A DNA stretch of 64,000 nucleotides from Nematopogon swammerdamellus (GCA_946902875.1 OX336343.1:15299596-15363595); one strand, 5' to 3'. Shown: positions 1-12,561, counted from the first letter of the stretch. The notes: generated from the letters alone by a model not told the origin. Numbers and translations are program-made.

Positions 1-430
1 TAAAAACCGGTAGGTACTGGTTGAATGAAAAAAGCGCGATAAACGAATATTGAACAAGGAAACCTGCTGAGGTTGACTAGAAGAAATGTCCTTTGGCAAT
101 AAGGCAGAATGCATGAAATATCTGTATACATTTAACATACATATTTATCAATAAACAAAAAAAATTACAAGAGCTAACTGCATCCAACACGATAGTCGAC
201 CTATGGTGGGTAAGCAGAAAAGAGCTCTCCATACATATTTACGCCGATGTTTGTTACTGAAATTCAAGCGAAAAATGCTATCAAATTGAATGAACGTACT
301 TACTCGTGAAAGGTGACTCCATCTGTGTTCAAGTTTGAATTTTTCGACTTTTTGCACCAAAGCACTGCACAATGAGGCATTTTGTGACAGACGCGCACGT
401 TCGCTCCGCCTGAGCGGCGGACGGAGACTA
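1..430. other. No gene recognised
   Basis: AT-rich sequence turning GC-rich from about 385. No splice-bounded coding frame or known repeat core was recognised. Confidence 0.4.
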
Positions 431-499
431 AGATCGGTCGCCGGCGCTAGACTGACGCGCTGGCGCGTTTGCGCCGGCGCGCGGCTACCCCTGTCCTAC

Positions 500-1024
500 T
501 ATGTATAGCGCATCCAGGCTTACTGACTCGTGGCTCGGTCGTACGCGGGTGTTGCGAATGCCATGCCGACCTAACAGGTGCCTATTCACGCCTCTTAAAA
601 TATCGAGAATACACTTGGGGGAAATATGCGGGCAGGGAGAGCGTTCCAGAGTTTACCAGTTCCGCGGAGAAAGGATCTGCAGAACCGATTGGTACGCATC
701 CCCGGGAAGTCCGGCGTGTAGGGTTGCAATCCCTGCCCATTGCGCGTTGTGCGGAGGTGGAAAGGGGACAGAACAGCTCCTCCGAACCCTCCCCATGGAA
801 TAAGCGTTAGAACACACAGGGCGCCGACATCCCTACGAAGTTGCAGTGGTTCTAGATCGCGGGACACGTCGTTGGGGTCACCCACTAGTCGCACGGCTCG
901 ACGCTGGATCAAGTGCAAAGGCGCAAGCTGGTATTTCGATGAGCCATCCCACATGTGGAAGCAGTACTCCAAGCAGGACCTAATCTGCGATTTATACAAA
1001 AGCAGCCTTTGGCCCGGCGTGAAG
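500..1024 (-). pseudogene. 3' part of a Jockey-like LINE reverse transcriptase, with 3' UTR
   Basis: The minus strand encodes the C-terminal tail of a Jockey-type reverse transcriptase polyprotein. Visible motifs are YKSQIRSCLEYCFHMWDGSS, QRRAVRLVGD, then HLRTTR and LWNALPARIFP, the usual order downstream of the polymerase domain. The polymerase core is absent, so this is a 5'-truncated dead copy. The 3' flank (about 500-594) matches the short LINE tails elsewhere in the window (9085, 28003, 30629, 49468 and, on the opposite strand, 38895). This identifies those fragments as the 3' UTR of the same family. Confidence 0.8.
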
Positions 1025-1054
1025 TACCGTCAATATATAAAATATATCCTCGAT

Positions 1055-1145
1055 AGATTGTACCGTGTGGGGCCGGTACTTTAAAAGTATAGCCCCACTG
1101 CATCTCTCCCCGTGTATGTCGTAAAAGGCGACTAAGGGATATGAC
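1055..1145 (+). repeat. Dispersed repeat fragment
   Basis: The core GTGTGGGGCCGGTACTT followed by TAGCCCCACT and GTAAAAGGCGACTAAGGGAT recurs at 36779-36860 inside intron 8 of the first P450 gene. No coding content. Confidence 0.6.
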
Positions 1146-1151
1146 CCCCCC

Positions 1152-1391
1152 CCCTTCTTATATTACTAGGTGGTAGGGTTTAACCCGCCCGGGTTGGTAC
1201 CACCGCACTGAATGAAAGGTCGGTCGAAACGGCTATGTAAATAGTTTGTGTTTTCCGCCCAGTTCAGTGTAGCCGGCACGACCGAAGGGAAGAACTGACG
1301 TGGCACCAAGTTCACCCGGTGTTATGGGCTGACATCACGGATGTTGTAGGTGATGTAGCAAACCGTGTCAGTTTCCTTAAAAAAAAAAAGA
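1152..1391 (+). mobile_element. 5'-truncated SINE (composite-head family)
   Basis: Contains the family body (GGTGGTAGGGTTTAACCCGC, then ATGGGCTGACATCACGGATG) and ends CAGTTTCC plus an A-run. The tRNA/5S-like head is missing. Confidence 0.8.
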
Positions 1392-1600
1392 TATCCATGC
1401 CGATAAATATCGCGCTTACTATATAAATAGCTATAAATAGCTCGAGAACCACTTTCGATGTACATACGGTTTCCACTGTTAAATTTTGTCACTTTTCGAG
1501 ATGGTTTTAGGCGATAAATCATAAGTCATTCATAACGCTATGTCATCGGTGGCCTGTGAGCAAAAGTCACGCGAAACGAAGTAGTACACATGTTGTTGAG

Positions 1601-1875
1601 AGTTAAGACGATACCCATAGCTGGCTGCTTTGCATAGAAAAAGGTCGTAAGTCGGTTTTGTTTTTTAATTTTAAAAAATTAATGGTATTTAAATTTAAAA
1701 TCTACAACAATAAAACGAAATTTTTATTGCACTGATAAATAACTAAACCACAAGCACACACTATTGTTGTAGATTTTTAAATTTTATTACCATAATTTTT
1801 TTTTAATTAAAAAAGAACAACGACTTTCGACCTTTTTCTATGCAAAGCAGCCAGCTATGGGTATCTTTTTAACTG
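1601..1875. mobile_element. Foldback MITE
   Basis: Two long inverted arms: GATACCCATAGCTGGCTGCT near 1609 is the reverse complement of sequence near 1850-1872, and pairing continues through GCATAGAAAAAGGTCG and the AT-rich inner part. A one-armed relative lies at 46628-46790. No coding capacity. Confidence 0.75.
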
Positions 1876-1959
1876 CTCTTGAAATGTGGTATAAAAGTCA
1901 CGTGTATTTCTCAATATTTATGTATATGTACTTAAAATAAATAAATACATAAATAAAAA

Positions 1960-2341
1960 TTGACAGTCAACTGTCGCTATTGAATGTTAAGCAACGCTGG
2001 GTGCGGTCAGTACTTGGATGGGTGACCGCTGACCGTTGGAGGCTGACCGAGGTTCGGATTCCTCGTAAAACTGTGGGTCCCTTCCCTCCTAATCTTACTT
2101 GGTGGTAGGGTTTAACCCGCCCGGGTTGGTACCACCGCACTGAATGAAACGTCGGTCTAAACGGCTATGTAAATAGTTTGTGTTTTCCGACCAGTTCAGT
2201 GTAGCCGGCACGATCAAAGGGGGAAGCACTGACATGGCACCTAGTTCACCCGGTGCTATGGGCTGACATCACGGACGTTGTAGGTGATGTAGCCAACCGT
2301 GTCAGTTTCCATAAAAAAAAAAATAATAAATAAATAAATAA
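1960..2341 (+). mobile_element. Near full-length SINE with 5S rRNA-like head
   Basis: The head at about 1986-2032 reads GTTAAGCAAC, GGTCAGTACTTGGATGGGTG and ACCGC, which closely matches the A box / intermediate element / C box region of insect 5S rRNA. A B-box-like GGTTCGGATTCC follows, then the family body and a tail of A-run plus TAAA repeats. The far 5' tRNA-like A box is degraded here but intact in the copies at 43286-43680 and 44334-44716. Confidence 0.85.
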
Positions 2342-2765
2342 ATTGTGTAGCTCTACGATGATTTATTTTCTTATTATTAATGTCACACTAAATAACATTA
2401 GCTAGTGTTCACATATCGATGTGTTCACTTCACGTACTGAAGCCCTTAGGGACACAGGACCGTTTAAATCTCGTTCAGACAATTTATTCAATATTGTCCA
2501 GTCGACACAAAATGAGAGAGAGTTTACAGGATTTGGGTATGATCCGCTAGATCTTCGTGAGTACTTCGACGGAATTGGTATTCCGTAATCCCTGAACAGA
2601 TTTTTATATTTTATCTATTCTCTAAATATACGTATCGCTTTTCCTGTAGAAAATACTAGAAACATTCACGTCGAAATCGCCAGTGCAGTAAGCGACATTT
2701 TCGCAATAGGTCACGCCTTCTAGCTTTCAGTCAACTTTGAATGCATTTTGGCATGCGCTTGTGTT

Positions 2766-3003
2766 TTTTTTTTATATAAACTGACACGGTTTGCTACATC
2801 AGCAACTACATCCGTGATGTCAGCCCATAACACCTTGGTGTTTACCATAGGTGCCATATCAGTGCGTCCCTTCGGTCGTGGCCGATACTCTGAACTGGAC
2901 GGAAAACACGAATTATTTACATAACCGTTTCAACCATAATTTCATTCAATGCGGTGGTACCAACCCGCGCGGGTTAAACCCTACCACCTAGTACGGTAAG
3001 AAG
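2766..3003 (-). mobile_element. SINE copy, head missing
   Basis: Reverse-oriented copy of the composite-head SINE family. The poly-A tail reads as a T-run at 2766 and the body ends at the GGTAAGAAG junction. Confidence 0.8.
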
Positions 3004-3756
3004 TAAAGCTTTTCTACAAGCGAGAGGCTTGTTTGACACTGAGCTTTACCAATCAGAATAATTTAGATCCATTTATATACCAGCGACGCCTGTGAAAAGA
3101 CACTCTGGTGAAACCGGCAAATTCTTTGTTGTGTACAAAGTTACCTGGAAGAAATGGCACCCCCAGTAAGTCCAACTTCTGTCCAGTAAAACTTACGTCA
3201 CAGTTTCGCCGCTGCGCACTGTAACAAACGTATTATCACTGTACAAGATCACTCCGCCATTCCTCCGCCACAATCGGGAATTAGCGACACGTTTGATGTT
3301 CCTAGGCGATGAAATCAAAGTGAATTCTATGTGTACATATGAGACGGGTGATTAAACATGTACCTACACCTGTAGTATTCCTGAAAATAATTGTCTAGAC
3401 GCGACATACACTTATCAAAAACAAGGTGGATCAATTCTGGTACTTTTTTCGAAAAAAAAAGGTAAATGTAAATAACATTTTAGCATATAGAATCTAGATT
3501 CTATATAGATAGCATGATGCAAACAGAAGAAGGCTAGCTAAGGGAGAGTAAAAAATCGGGAAACGCTTGAGTTTTACTTCAGGTTGTATTAAAGATGGTG
3601 CGATGCAGCACAGTCCATCAGATATCGGTCTCGGCTTTAAACAATTAAAAAATACATACAGCCGAACATAGAACCTCCTCCTTTTTTGAAGTCGGTTAAA
3701 ATAATAGAGTGTGCTCATCAAATCATCGAGTAAGTAAGAAGTTATTTTGAATAGGC

Positions 3757-3829
3757 GTTATGGGCTGACATAACGGATGTTGTAGGTGATGTACCTAGCC
3801 AACCGTGTCAGTTTCCATAAAAAAAAAAG
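3757..3829 (+). mobile_element. SINE 3' fragment
   Basis: Only the last 70 bp of the SINE (TTATGGGCTGACAT to the A-run) are present. Another 3' fragment follows 29 bp downstream. Confidence 0.7.
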
Positions 3830-3857
3830 GTGCAAAGACGAAATTGCAAATATGGCA

Positions 3858-3973
3858 GTATGGCACGACCGAAGGGAAGCACTGACGTGGCTCCAAGTTC
3901 ACCTGGTGTTATGGGCTGACATCACGGATGTTGTAGGTGATGTAGCCAACTGTGTCAGTTCCATAAAAAAAAA
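3858..3973 (+). mobile_element. SINE 3' fragment
   Basis: Last 115 bp of the same SINE family with an A-run tail, in direct orientation behind the fragment at 3757-3829. Confidence 0.75.
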
Positions 3974-5119
3974 ATGGTGCAAAGTTATTATGCCTCATTT
4001 CAAGTGCCTTTTATTTTTCTGTAAACTAAATTAAGAACACCCTCTGTCACACCTGCGGACGCACATATGCGGACGTCTCATGTAAATGGTGTGTGTATCT
4101 ATGAATTGCGTTGGAGGCGAAGGATGCAACATATGACATTATATTTTCTATACTTCTGAGTTCTTCGGATAAAGCTAATTTATGAAAAGTCCAAATAAAT
4201 ATATAAATAAAGGGCATATCCCAGGTCGGCCGGCCTGTCGTCAGGCTAAATGATGACAGATGCCGCCTAATTTTTATGAGTTTAGCCCTCCTCCGTTAGC
4301 GGGCCCCCCTGAAAGCCGAAACGGCGGAAATCCGCACGCGTCATGGAGCAATTTTGGCCCGTATTTTGGGGCCATAAAGGTCAATAGGGCGTGAGAAACG
4401 AATGGTTTTATAGCTTAGTTCCTTTGTGACAAGAAATTTATCTGCACGCCGCCTATTGAGCATAACGCTTATTACTTTGGTTTTTGAATGTGAACGCGAT
4501 TTGATCCGGTGAGTCGAAAATTTGTTCACCGAATTCTGTCTTCTGTCAGTATTTTTGTTACTGCTCAGCTACCGTATAATTTAGCGCAATGATACATATA
4601 CAAAAACGATCTCCACTAAATACTTTATGTCTGAGATAAAATCTACAAAAGTCTATTCACAGGTTCACGAGTTTATCGAAAACAAATTATATAGAAACAG
4701 GCACTGACTACTTTTTTAACAGAATGTTACGATACACTCGGAGGTCTTAACCAAAACGTATAAAGTAGAAATAGTGTACCTTACGGACTTCATTCCTGAC
4801 CAGAGTCCGCAGCTACAATACTCGTAAACGATAACGATATTGGTCGAAGGTGATTCCAGGCGAGGCAAATAGAAAATGGCGGAGTTGAAAGGAAAGAGTG
4901 ACCACTTGGGTATAATAGGATAGCAGTCTGGTAGAAAGTTAGTGGTTGGTATATTGTGATATAATTTGTTCTTATTTTTTTATGAGCTGGTACGGGTGGC
5001 TGTGCCCTTAAGTCCCTCGAAAGATCAGAAACAGCCAATAATACCACCCCTCCTGGAACCACGCTCAGCGACACAGAAGGAAGAAAAAAGTTTATCATGT
5101 TGTGGTTGTAGAAAAAAAA

Positions 5120-5190
5120 TTAAACCTAATTTAATTTATATTTATTTCAATTATTTTGGGCTTAATAAGTTATTACATCATTAGGGCATT
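5120..5190 (+). repeat. AT-rich direct repeat, copy 1
   Basis: Shares TATTTATTTCAATTATTTTG, then GGGCTT and AAGTTATT.CATC, with 6100-6165. Origin unknown. Confidence 0.5.
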
Positions 5191-6099
5191 AAATTCGCAG
5201 TCCTTAATATTTTAAATGTATATAAATTTAAATTGATTTTTTATTTTCTCTACAACATGAGGAAAACCGGTTCAAATAAACCGCGAGAGAAAATACAGGT
5301 TAAATTGTTCCATATGGTTACAAAAACATATCGAAAATAGAATAAGATAATAGAGTCCTTAATCCAAATATTCCTTATTCAAATTGAAACCGGTATTTTG
5401 AAGCGCAAACCGGCTGAAACAGGATTACATTTGTCACTGCCCAAGAGCGCCGCGCGCCGCCACCCCCTCCGCGTCGTCAACGCGGTGCCTCGTTACGCTA
5501 TACATAAAGTGGTTTAATTTTACGATTTCCATAAAAAAAGTTCACTTTTTCCTCTCAGTCTCAGGGGAAAGTCATCCGAAACAATGAGAGGAAGAGATGT
5601 ATTTCATGTTGGTTAAAAATCGGTATAACGGTATGTGGGCGTATGTTAAGACTGCTCTAAAGAAAATATTTCCTGTGTCTTAGATTTTCCACGATTAAAT
5701 ACATAACTTCAGATCCTAAAAATAATGTACCATTTACAAATTTTCGTACGTGTAGAGCATTTAGTGTGCGCGTGCATTTTGGCACTAAGCCTTCTCAAAA
5801 AGTGGTCATTTATTTCTTCGTTCGTGCGGCAGCCTTGGCATCAGTCATGTAAATATGGTAAAATGTATAGTGTGTATAATTTGTTATAAATGTAATTTTT
5901 AATTTTAATAGAGCAACTGAATCACTATATTTATTATATTGTGCTAGACTAAATTAAATCAAAATGGTACTATTATGCGAAACAGTAGACCTAAACTAAA
6001 ATAACTAGGAATTTAAACTTGCGTAAGTATGGCGATAATGCTTCAATTTCTGAATTCATTCAATGGACAACAAAATATGCACAGGAGCAATTTAAAATC

Positions 6100-6165
6100 T
6101 TATTTAATTTATATTTATTTCAATTATTTTGGGCTTCAAAATCTTTAAGTTATTGCATCTTTAGA
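6100..6165 (+). repeat. AT-rich direct repeat, copy 2
   Basis: Second copy of the block at 5120-5190, with a few substitutions and a short insertion. About 0.95 kb separates the copies. Confidence 0.5.
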
Positions 6166-9084
6166 GCATTTTAAAATTAAACCTTCATTTAAGGCGGAAA
6201 CAAGACTCAAACCGTGCTACCCGAGCACTGATGGATGATTGAAGCACGAGCCGTACGCAGATGTAAATAGGTGCGAGATTCATTCTACTCGTGCGATGGC
6301 TGATACGTCGCGTCGTGCCGATGATGAACATTTGCGCGAAAATCACACTATATATTAAATATCACGTGTTCGAAACATGGAAAAAAATATTTTTTTCAAC
6401 TACGATTGTAGGGAAAAATATTGTCTATATTTCTATGAGGGTCTTGTATTGAAACAATTTATGCTTCTCAAGAGAATTTAGCTTGAAAGTACAATTTTCG
6501 TACTTTTTTATTTTTTGGAGATTTATTTAACACCTTTTCAAAGCAGTAAAATATTTTTTTGTATTAGCTATATTTGTTAAGTGACCATTACATAACATAT
6601 ATTTTTTACGGATTTTTTATCTTTACCAATAGCTCAACACTTTCGTTTACAGTTGACCTTTTGAGTCTTATTTGCGCCTTAACAAGAAAAGTTCTCACAT
6701 TAAGACACCTGCCATCGTCCCGAGAACTGAAGCGCTGCGTTCCCTTGCTGTATGGTGAGATAGATTTTCTGCGTAAAGAATGCTTTGGCATGACTTGTAT
6801 TATACAATATAAAAATACTTTTAAATGAAACCAATATTCCTCTAATGAACACCGTTAAAATAATGTACAAAAGACGAGATTAATTATTTACGGAATTCTT
6901 TACAAACTAACCTCGATCAACACCCTCTTCTACTGCCGATGGGCCCGGATATGTTCGGTGAAGCCATCGCAAGCTTAGTTCCACACCTTCCTGGGATGTG
7001 GTGGTCGTAGATTAATTATAGTGAGGTGTGTGGGGGCGGACAATGCAAGAGTAGAAAGGACACTTCGAGTGTAACGTTGATATATAACATTTATATTCAA
7101 TAAAGTAATTCTATAATACGTTCAAAGGTCAAACACATTTGGCAATACATACAAATTGGCAAACTTGTGCGCTACTTCGCCAAAGAGCGCTCTCTCAAGC
7201 GCGAGCATCACTGAATTAAATCACAACGTGGAAATAAAAGCACAGAAGCGGTATTGCCATACATTGTACACATTTTATCTTATTAACGACATTTGGTCGG
7301 CAAGCACTCCATTTGCAGTAGACAGTATACATAGGAACCGGAGTTAACGGGTGTAACGATCATAGATATTTGTTATAACGAAGCATCGCTAGCGTGTAGG
7401 TGTATATGAAAAAAAAAATATTTTAGTATATTGTCGAAATCGGTACTACCAAGCAAAATATTCAAAATTTCCTATTTTTTTCATTTTTCTTTCACATCCT
7501 CGAAAGGGACAAGGACAAACATAACAAAAAGATGCAGCGTTAAAGTGCGACAGTTTAGCCACCTCTTACATCGGCACGGGCCTTCCACAGTCATGCAGTG
7601 AGTACAATGATCACTCCGATTGCCGGGATAAAGAATAATATTGTTTATATGCGTGTATGTATGTATGCTCGACAAGCTGATGCCCGTTCTAGGTATTTAT
7701 TTCCACGAATCACGAACTATGCCCGGATTTATCGAATAGGCCTATAACATTCGATCAGGCGTATTCTTTTATAGTGGACCTTTAACGTGAGGCTGAAAGA
7801 GCGCGGAAAAGGCGAGCTGCGGCTGGCGCATTTGGTTCACAAATAAGGCTAAATAGTAAACCTTCTGAGGCCAAATCCTTTGACCTCTGAAGATTTTCGG
7901 TGGCGCGTGACGAGTCGCGTTTTGCGCTTTTTTTACGCCTTCTCTTTCTCAGCTTTGCGGGGGAATTGTTTTCAGGGAAGATAACGTTTAAAGTTTTGTT
8001 CTTGTAAACGTATGAGTTTTGTTAGCTGACTCTGTCTCGAAAAAGTCTTGTAATTTACACAATAATAACCACACGAAGCACGCAACGCGAAAGAAAAAAA
8101 AATTAACATAATTACCTATTCTGTCTTATGTCAGAAATATGCAAGTTGTATACAGGGGGTCCCAAAATTCAAGGTAAAGCGGGAACCAGGGAGTGGATCA
8201 GTTTATGAATAGCCAGGGAAAAATAAGAAAAAAAAATCGTAGTAATTTTTTATATTATTGAGAAAAGTTTAAATGGACATCTCGACAACATTTTTAAGTA
8301 CTATGACTACAAATTTGCAAATATGAATGTTCAAATGTTTGTATTGGTAGCCTAAATAACTGTGCTATTGACCACTATCCCAAAGAAAACCAGAATGACT
8401 GTAGTTTTACCACAAAAAAATATCAGTAGAATTTTTTGATTCAAATTTTGAGTGATAATTATTTTTAGTCCACTTTGACACTTCATGGTATAGAAAAAAT
8501 TTACCTACACTTCTATGGAATGTTATCAGTTATCACAAAAGTTGGCGGGACTAATCAAGATTTCAAAATGGTATAACGCCTCCTAGGTCATGCCTTAAAA
8601 AATACTTGGTACTTTTATCAGATTTACTTAATTGCGTAAGATCAATTATTAGTAAATATTTTTAGCTTAATTCCGTAAAATAATTTTCGAATTAAGTTCC
8701 GCCAGCCAAAGCGTGCCGGCAGTCGAGTTCTCACGAAGGGCTTCCAGCGAGATGGAGCTCTTTTATGTGGCAAATAAAAAAATGGCTTCGCCGCGGTCGC
8801 CACCGGGATTTTTTATGATTTAGCGCCGTTGTATTGAGACGCGGAGGTCGGAGATTGCTTCTGATTACCGATCGGGGCGACGACGACGTACGCGACGACG
8901 CAACGTGTGGGGGAGGCGCTGAAACTCTGTTTTGTTACATTCGTTGGTTGTAAGGCGAAATGTGTTTTTCTGTAAAGATGGAAAGATATTTTTGCGTTTA
9001 ATGAATATATGATGTTTACTTATTTTGAAAAATGCAATTTAAAATTTAAGTAGGTAATTACTGTGATTAAATACTAAACTTCTT

Positions 9085-9235
9085 TTTTTATAGAAAGCGC
9101 GACATGTGGCGCCGAGCCACACATAACGACGCCCATGGGCATTCAGTCGTACGCGGGGTTCCCACGCCGGACCTTACAGGTGCCTATTCGCGCCTCTCTT
9201 GAAGGACCCGAGATTATACTTACAGGGGAAATATT
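9085..9235 (-). mobile_element. 5'-truncated LINE tail (Jockey-like family)
   Basis: T-run, then GCGACATGTGGCGCCGAGCC and the GACGCCCATGGGCATTC core, ending in CCTCTCTTGAAGGACCCGAG. It equals the 3' UTR side of the LINE remnant at 500-1024, read from poly-A inward. Confidence 0.7.
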
Positions 9236-10059
9236 AAATAATATTAAATATTTTTTTATATCTATACATATAATAAAATCGTAAAGGTAAGAAAGTCTGT
9301 ACATTGAATGTATTCGGAAAAAAACTAACCAGGGTGGCTTAAAATGAGATAATGAACATGTTAGAACAGTTTTTAAAATTTTTGTTTGTTTGTTTGTTTG
9401 TTTGTCTGTACGCGCATCACGCAAAAACCACTGAACGGAATTAGACGAAACTTTGTATAGTGGCAGTTTATATGCTGGGTTAACATAATACGTAAAAAAA
9501 TTAACAAAAATAAAAAAAAAATATTAAACAATTATAAACATTATTGCGCGTTTAAAATCACGTAGTCCAAAGTACATAATTATATCTTGAGAACTGTCAG
9601 CAAATACAATTTGAATAAAATATTCATTCGAAATTTAAAAATAAGTAGATACAACGAAAATGACAGTTCTTCTTTTTTATAACTTGAACACAATAGTCTA
9701 TACATATCTATTCTTTCTATACATATAAAAAAATCGTAAATGCAAAAATGTCTATTTGTACGCGCATCTCGCAAAAACCACTGAACGGAATTTGACGAAA
9801 CTTTTTATAGTGACAGTGTATATCCCGGATTAACATAATAATTAAAAAATATAATAAAAATCAGGTAATCCAAAGTAAAGGTAAAAAACAATTTTAAATG
9901 TCATGTTGACAACGGAGAACTGTCATCTCGACGTGAGCTGGCCGGTGACAAATTGTTTGATAAATAAAAAAAATTATTTAAAGTCGAAGTTATGCGAAGT
10001 CGTCGGAAGTTATGAAGGCGGGCCCGAAGGCGGATCTGCGCTCACTTAAACGATATTCT

Positions 10060-10675
10060 TCCTCGATGAAAGTAACTAAGGGCGAGGCGGAAGGCGGAGG
10101 AGGAAGAAGAAAAACATTCTTGAAGAAAGTAAGTAACTAGGGGTGAGGAGGAAGGCCGAGCTCTATTCTGGAAGACCATAAACCTTCTCGAAGAAAGTAA
10201 GTAACTATGGGCGAGGCCGCAGGCCGAGCTGCGTTCAGGAAGAAGCTAAACCATCTTGAAGAAAGCAAGTAACTAAGGCGAGGCCGAAGGCCGAGCTACG
10301 AGTACGTTCTGATAATTGAAAAACCATCTCGAGAAAGCAAGTAACTAAGGGCGAGGCCGAAGGCCGAGCTGCGTTCAGGAAGAAGCTAAACCATCTTGAA
10401 GAAAGTAAGTAACTAAGGGCGAGGCCGAAGGCCGTGCTCTATTCGGGAAGACCATAAACCGTCTAGAAGAAAGCAAGTAACTAAGGGCGAGGCCGTAGGC
10501 CGAGCTGCGTTCAGGAAGAAGGTAAACATTTTTGAAGAAAGTAAGTAACTAAGGCGAGGCCGAAGGCCGAGCTACGTTCTGACAAATGATAAACCATCTC
10601 GAAGAAAGTAACTAAGGGCGAGGCCGAAGGCCGAGCTGCGTTCAGGAAGAAGCTAAACCATCTCGAATAAAGTTA
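10060..10675 (+). repeat. Minisatellite, ~60-68 bp units, forward
   Basis: About nine to ten units, each with GGCGAGGCCGAAGGCCGAGC, GTTCAGGAAGAAGC and a GAAAGTAAGTAACTAAG part. The GGCCGAAGGCC core is self-complementary, so each unit can form a hairpin. The same unit occurs in reverse orientation at 11270-11580. Confidence 0.85.
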
Positions 10676-10717
10676 ATTAATATTAAGATTGAGTTAATTT
10701 AATTTAAATTTTATTAT

Positions 10718-11186
10718 AAAGTCCACGCTTCTGACGGCAAATATACCGTGCATCCTAGAACCTCGCGGTTATTCCCGGCTGGATGGCAAGAGGGCCGATG
10801 CTATCACCTTACTGCCATGGACTAAGGGTAGTTCTTCGATGTGGGACGCCACTTGTGTTCTCACATTGGCCCCAAGTCACGTTAGGACATCTTCAAGAGC
10901 GGCTGGAGCGGCCGAGGCTGGGGCGGAGAGCCTCAAACGCAACAAATATAGAAATATAATTCAAGATTTCGAATTTGTTGCGTTTGCGGTTGAAACCCTC
11001 GGTCCGTGGAGCAGTGAAGCCAAAAGAGGCTTGGGCCTCTGCTGGTTGACGCAACTGGTGTCCCGCCATAAAGGGCTTATGTACTTCATTCAAAGGGTAA
11101 GCCTTGCCATCCAGTGGGGTAATGCCGCAAGTGCTCTAAAAACACTTGAAAATGCCCGTTTTGATCGTTATTTTAATGTTTGTTAG
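10718..11186 (+). pseudogene. Fragment resembling retroelement restriction-like endonuclease C-terminus
   Basis: An open frame without its own convincing start runs to a TAG after FDRYFNVC. In order it shows DGKRADAITLLPW, MWDATCVLTLAPSH, AGAAEAGAE, KYRNI, FVAFAVETLGPWS and FIQRVSLAIQWGNAASALKT. This order matches a segment often found at the C-terminus of reverse-transcriptase ORFs in invertebrate genomes. The D...WD...K spacing suggests a PD-(D/E)XK type nuclease (inference). No reverse transcriptase is present upstream; the fragment sits between two oppositely oriented minisatellites inside the Helitron-like element. A second, broken copy lies at 62703-62910. Confidence 0.65.
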
Positions 11187-11269
11187 GTAGGTTTTAATTC
11201 TTTAGTTATTAATATTACTTTTTTATTTTTATGAAATAAATAGATTGAGTAAACGATATTATATTCTAT

Positions 11270-11580
11270 CGAAGAAAGGAAGTCTTTAAGGGCGAGGCCC
11301 GAAGGCGGAAGAGGGTTTTTGGTTTACCTGAACGCAGCTCGGCCTTCGGCCTCGCACTTAGTTCCTTCCTTTCTTCCAGACGGTTTATCGTCTTCCTGAA
11401 CGCAGCTCGGCCTTCGGCCTCGCCCTTACTTACTTCCTTTATTTGAGAAAGGTATATCGTTTACCTGAAAGCAGCTCGGCCTTCGGCCTCGCCCTTAGAT
11501 AGTTACTTTTTTTGAGAAGGTTTATCGATTACCTGAACGCAGCTCGGCCTTCGGCCTCGCCCTTAGTTACTTACATTCTT
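11270..11580 (-). repeat. Minisatellite, same units, inverted
   Basis: About four units of CAGCTCGGCCTTCGGCCTCG with CTTAGTTACTTAC, the reverse complement of the units at 10060-10675. Confidence 0.85.
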
Positions 11581-11639
11581 CTTTGGAATACGAATTTCAC
11601 GCGAGCGAAGCCGCGGGCAACAGCTAGTTTAAAATAAAT

Positions 11640-12555
11640 ATTAAAAACTTTCTCTGAAAAGCATTCCAATCCATGCCTATTATAAAATATCTACAGTTGG
11701 TTTTTCAGGCTTTTTATACACTCGAACTCCAGAATCACATATCATATTTTTACCTAATATTCCATTCATAGCTTCATCCTTCTCGTAGGCTACACGCAAG
11801 CTAGATGCCTCGTAGCATCACGCCAAATAGCGGAGTGACTAGGCAGGTGAAACGTGTGAGCTGACGAAGCGGCAGGCAAGAATTTGTAGATTATAATATT
11901 GAACTGCTACGGTTTGAAAAGAAGAATGGGAAAGTCAACGGTACAATATTCTCGAAACGATTCAATAGAAAAATAATTCAATATTTACACATGATTGGAG
12001 AGTATAGATAGAAGGAGTGTCAAGAATATACAAAAGTGGTAAAGAATAAATCCGCAGTTGTTATAGATCACCTTCGACGCAGCGGACGAGAACGCCAGAC
12101 GGAAAGTGGAAGGAAAGAGAGAAAAGAAAATAAAGAAAGAAGGAGAATATATTGAAAGGAACGATGACCTGAACTGAGACTAACCGCGAAGGATTCCTAC
12201 TTTACTTTAAACTGAGCGATAGATATTATTTATTGTTCCACAAAGATTACACAAAAAACATGATACATTTTGTTAGAGAGTTGTTGATTAAAAAATTGGT
12301 TGTCTGTAAAGTCGGTTTACGGACGATAGTTTTACGTGATAACGATTGTGCCTCTCTATCGCTTGTTACGCGCTCTCGCTTGCACACACAGGCTCAGATG
12401 GAACGTGACACTTTTTCGTGCGTGCAGCCGGTGTTCATCAATTTATAAGACGTGACGTTATCACGTCAAAAGTTTAAATAACGTTTAAATTGGATCGCCC
12501 ATTTTTACCCGACTACGGCAAAGCCAAAAGGTGGGTTACGACGTAACGTATATAA
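11640..12555. other. No gene recognised
   Basis: Intergenic. A block at about 12290-12475, containing GTCGGTTTACGGACGATAG and GTGACGTTATCACG, looks repeat-derived. The rest is unassigned. Confidence 0.35.
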
Positions 12556-12561
12556 AGTATA

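Larger units (their letters stand above)
4030..9080. other. Gene-poor intergenic stretch
   Basis: About 5 kb of AT-rich sequence with no supportable gene. Open frames are short, start anywhere and show no protein-family signature. It contains two related AT-rich blocks (5120-5190 and 6100-6165), a GC-richer block at 8700-8900, and a possible left end of a TA-inserted element near 8153 (CAGGGGGTCCC) without a visible right partner. Confidence 0.45.
9261..11627 (+). mobile_element. Helitron-like composite element
   Basis: The 5' side has two copies of a Helitron-type start, TCTATACATATAATAAAATC at 9261 and a close variant at 9716. The 3' side ends in a GC hairpin (GCGAGCGAAGCCGCGGGC) followed by CAG and CTAG, with T next (11624-11628), as lepidopteran Helitrons do. 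Between them lie a forward minisatellite (10060-10675), an endonuclease-like fragment (10718-11186) and an inverted minisatellite (11270-11580). No RepHel gene is present, so it is non-autonomous. Whether 9261 or 9716 is the true 5' end is unresolved. Confidence 0.6.

Noticed and set aside
1986..2032. A 5S rRNA gene
   Set aside because: Only the internal-promoter half is present, and the same segment recurs inside every full SINE copy. It is part of the SINE head.
7156..7347. Small open frame as a gene
   Set aside because: No homology signal, no splice partners and no plausible upstream or downstream context.
8153..8600. A TA-inserted transposon starting CAGGGGGTCCC
   Set aside because: No matching right-hand inverted end was found, so its extent cannot be supported.
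10060..10675. CRISPR-like array (repeat plus spacer pattern)
   Set aside because: The units are contiguous and variable along their whole length, the setting is a eukaryotic genome with no cas genes, and the same unit occurs inverted nearby: it is a minisatellite.
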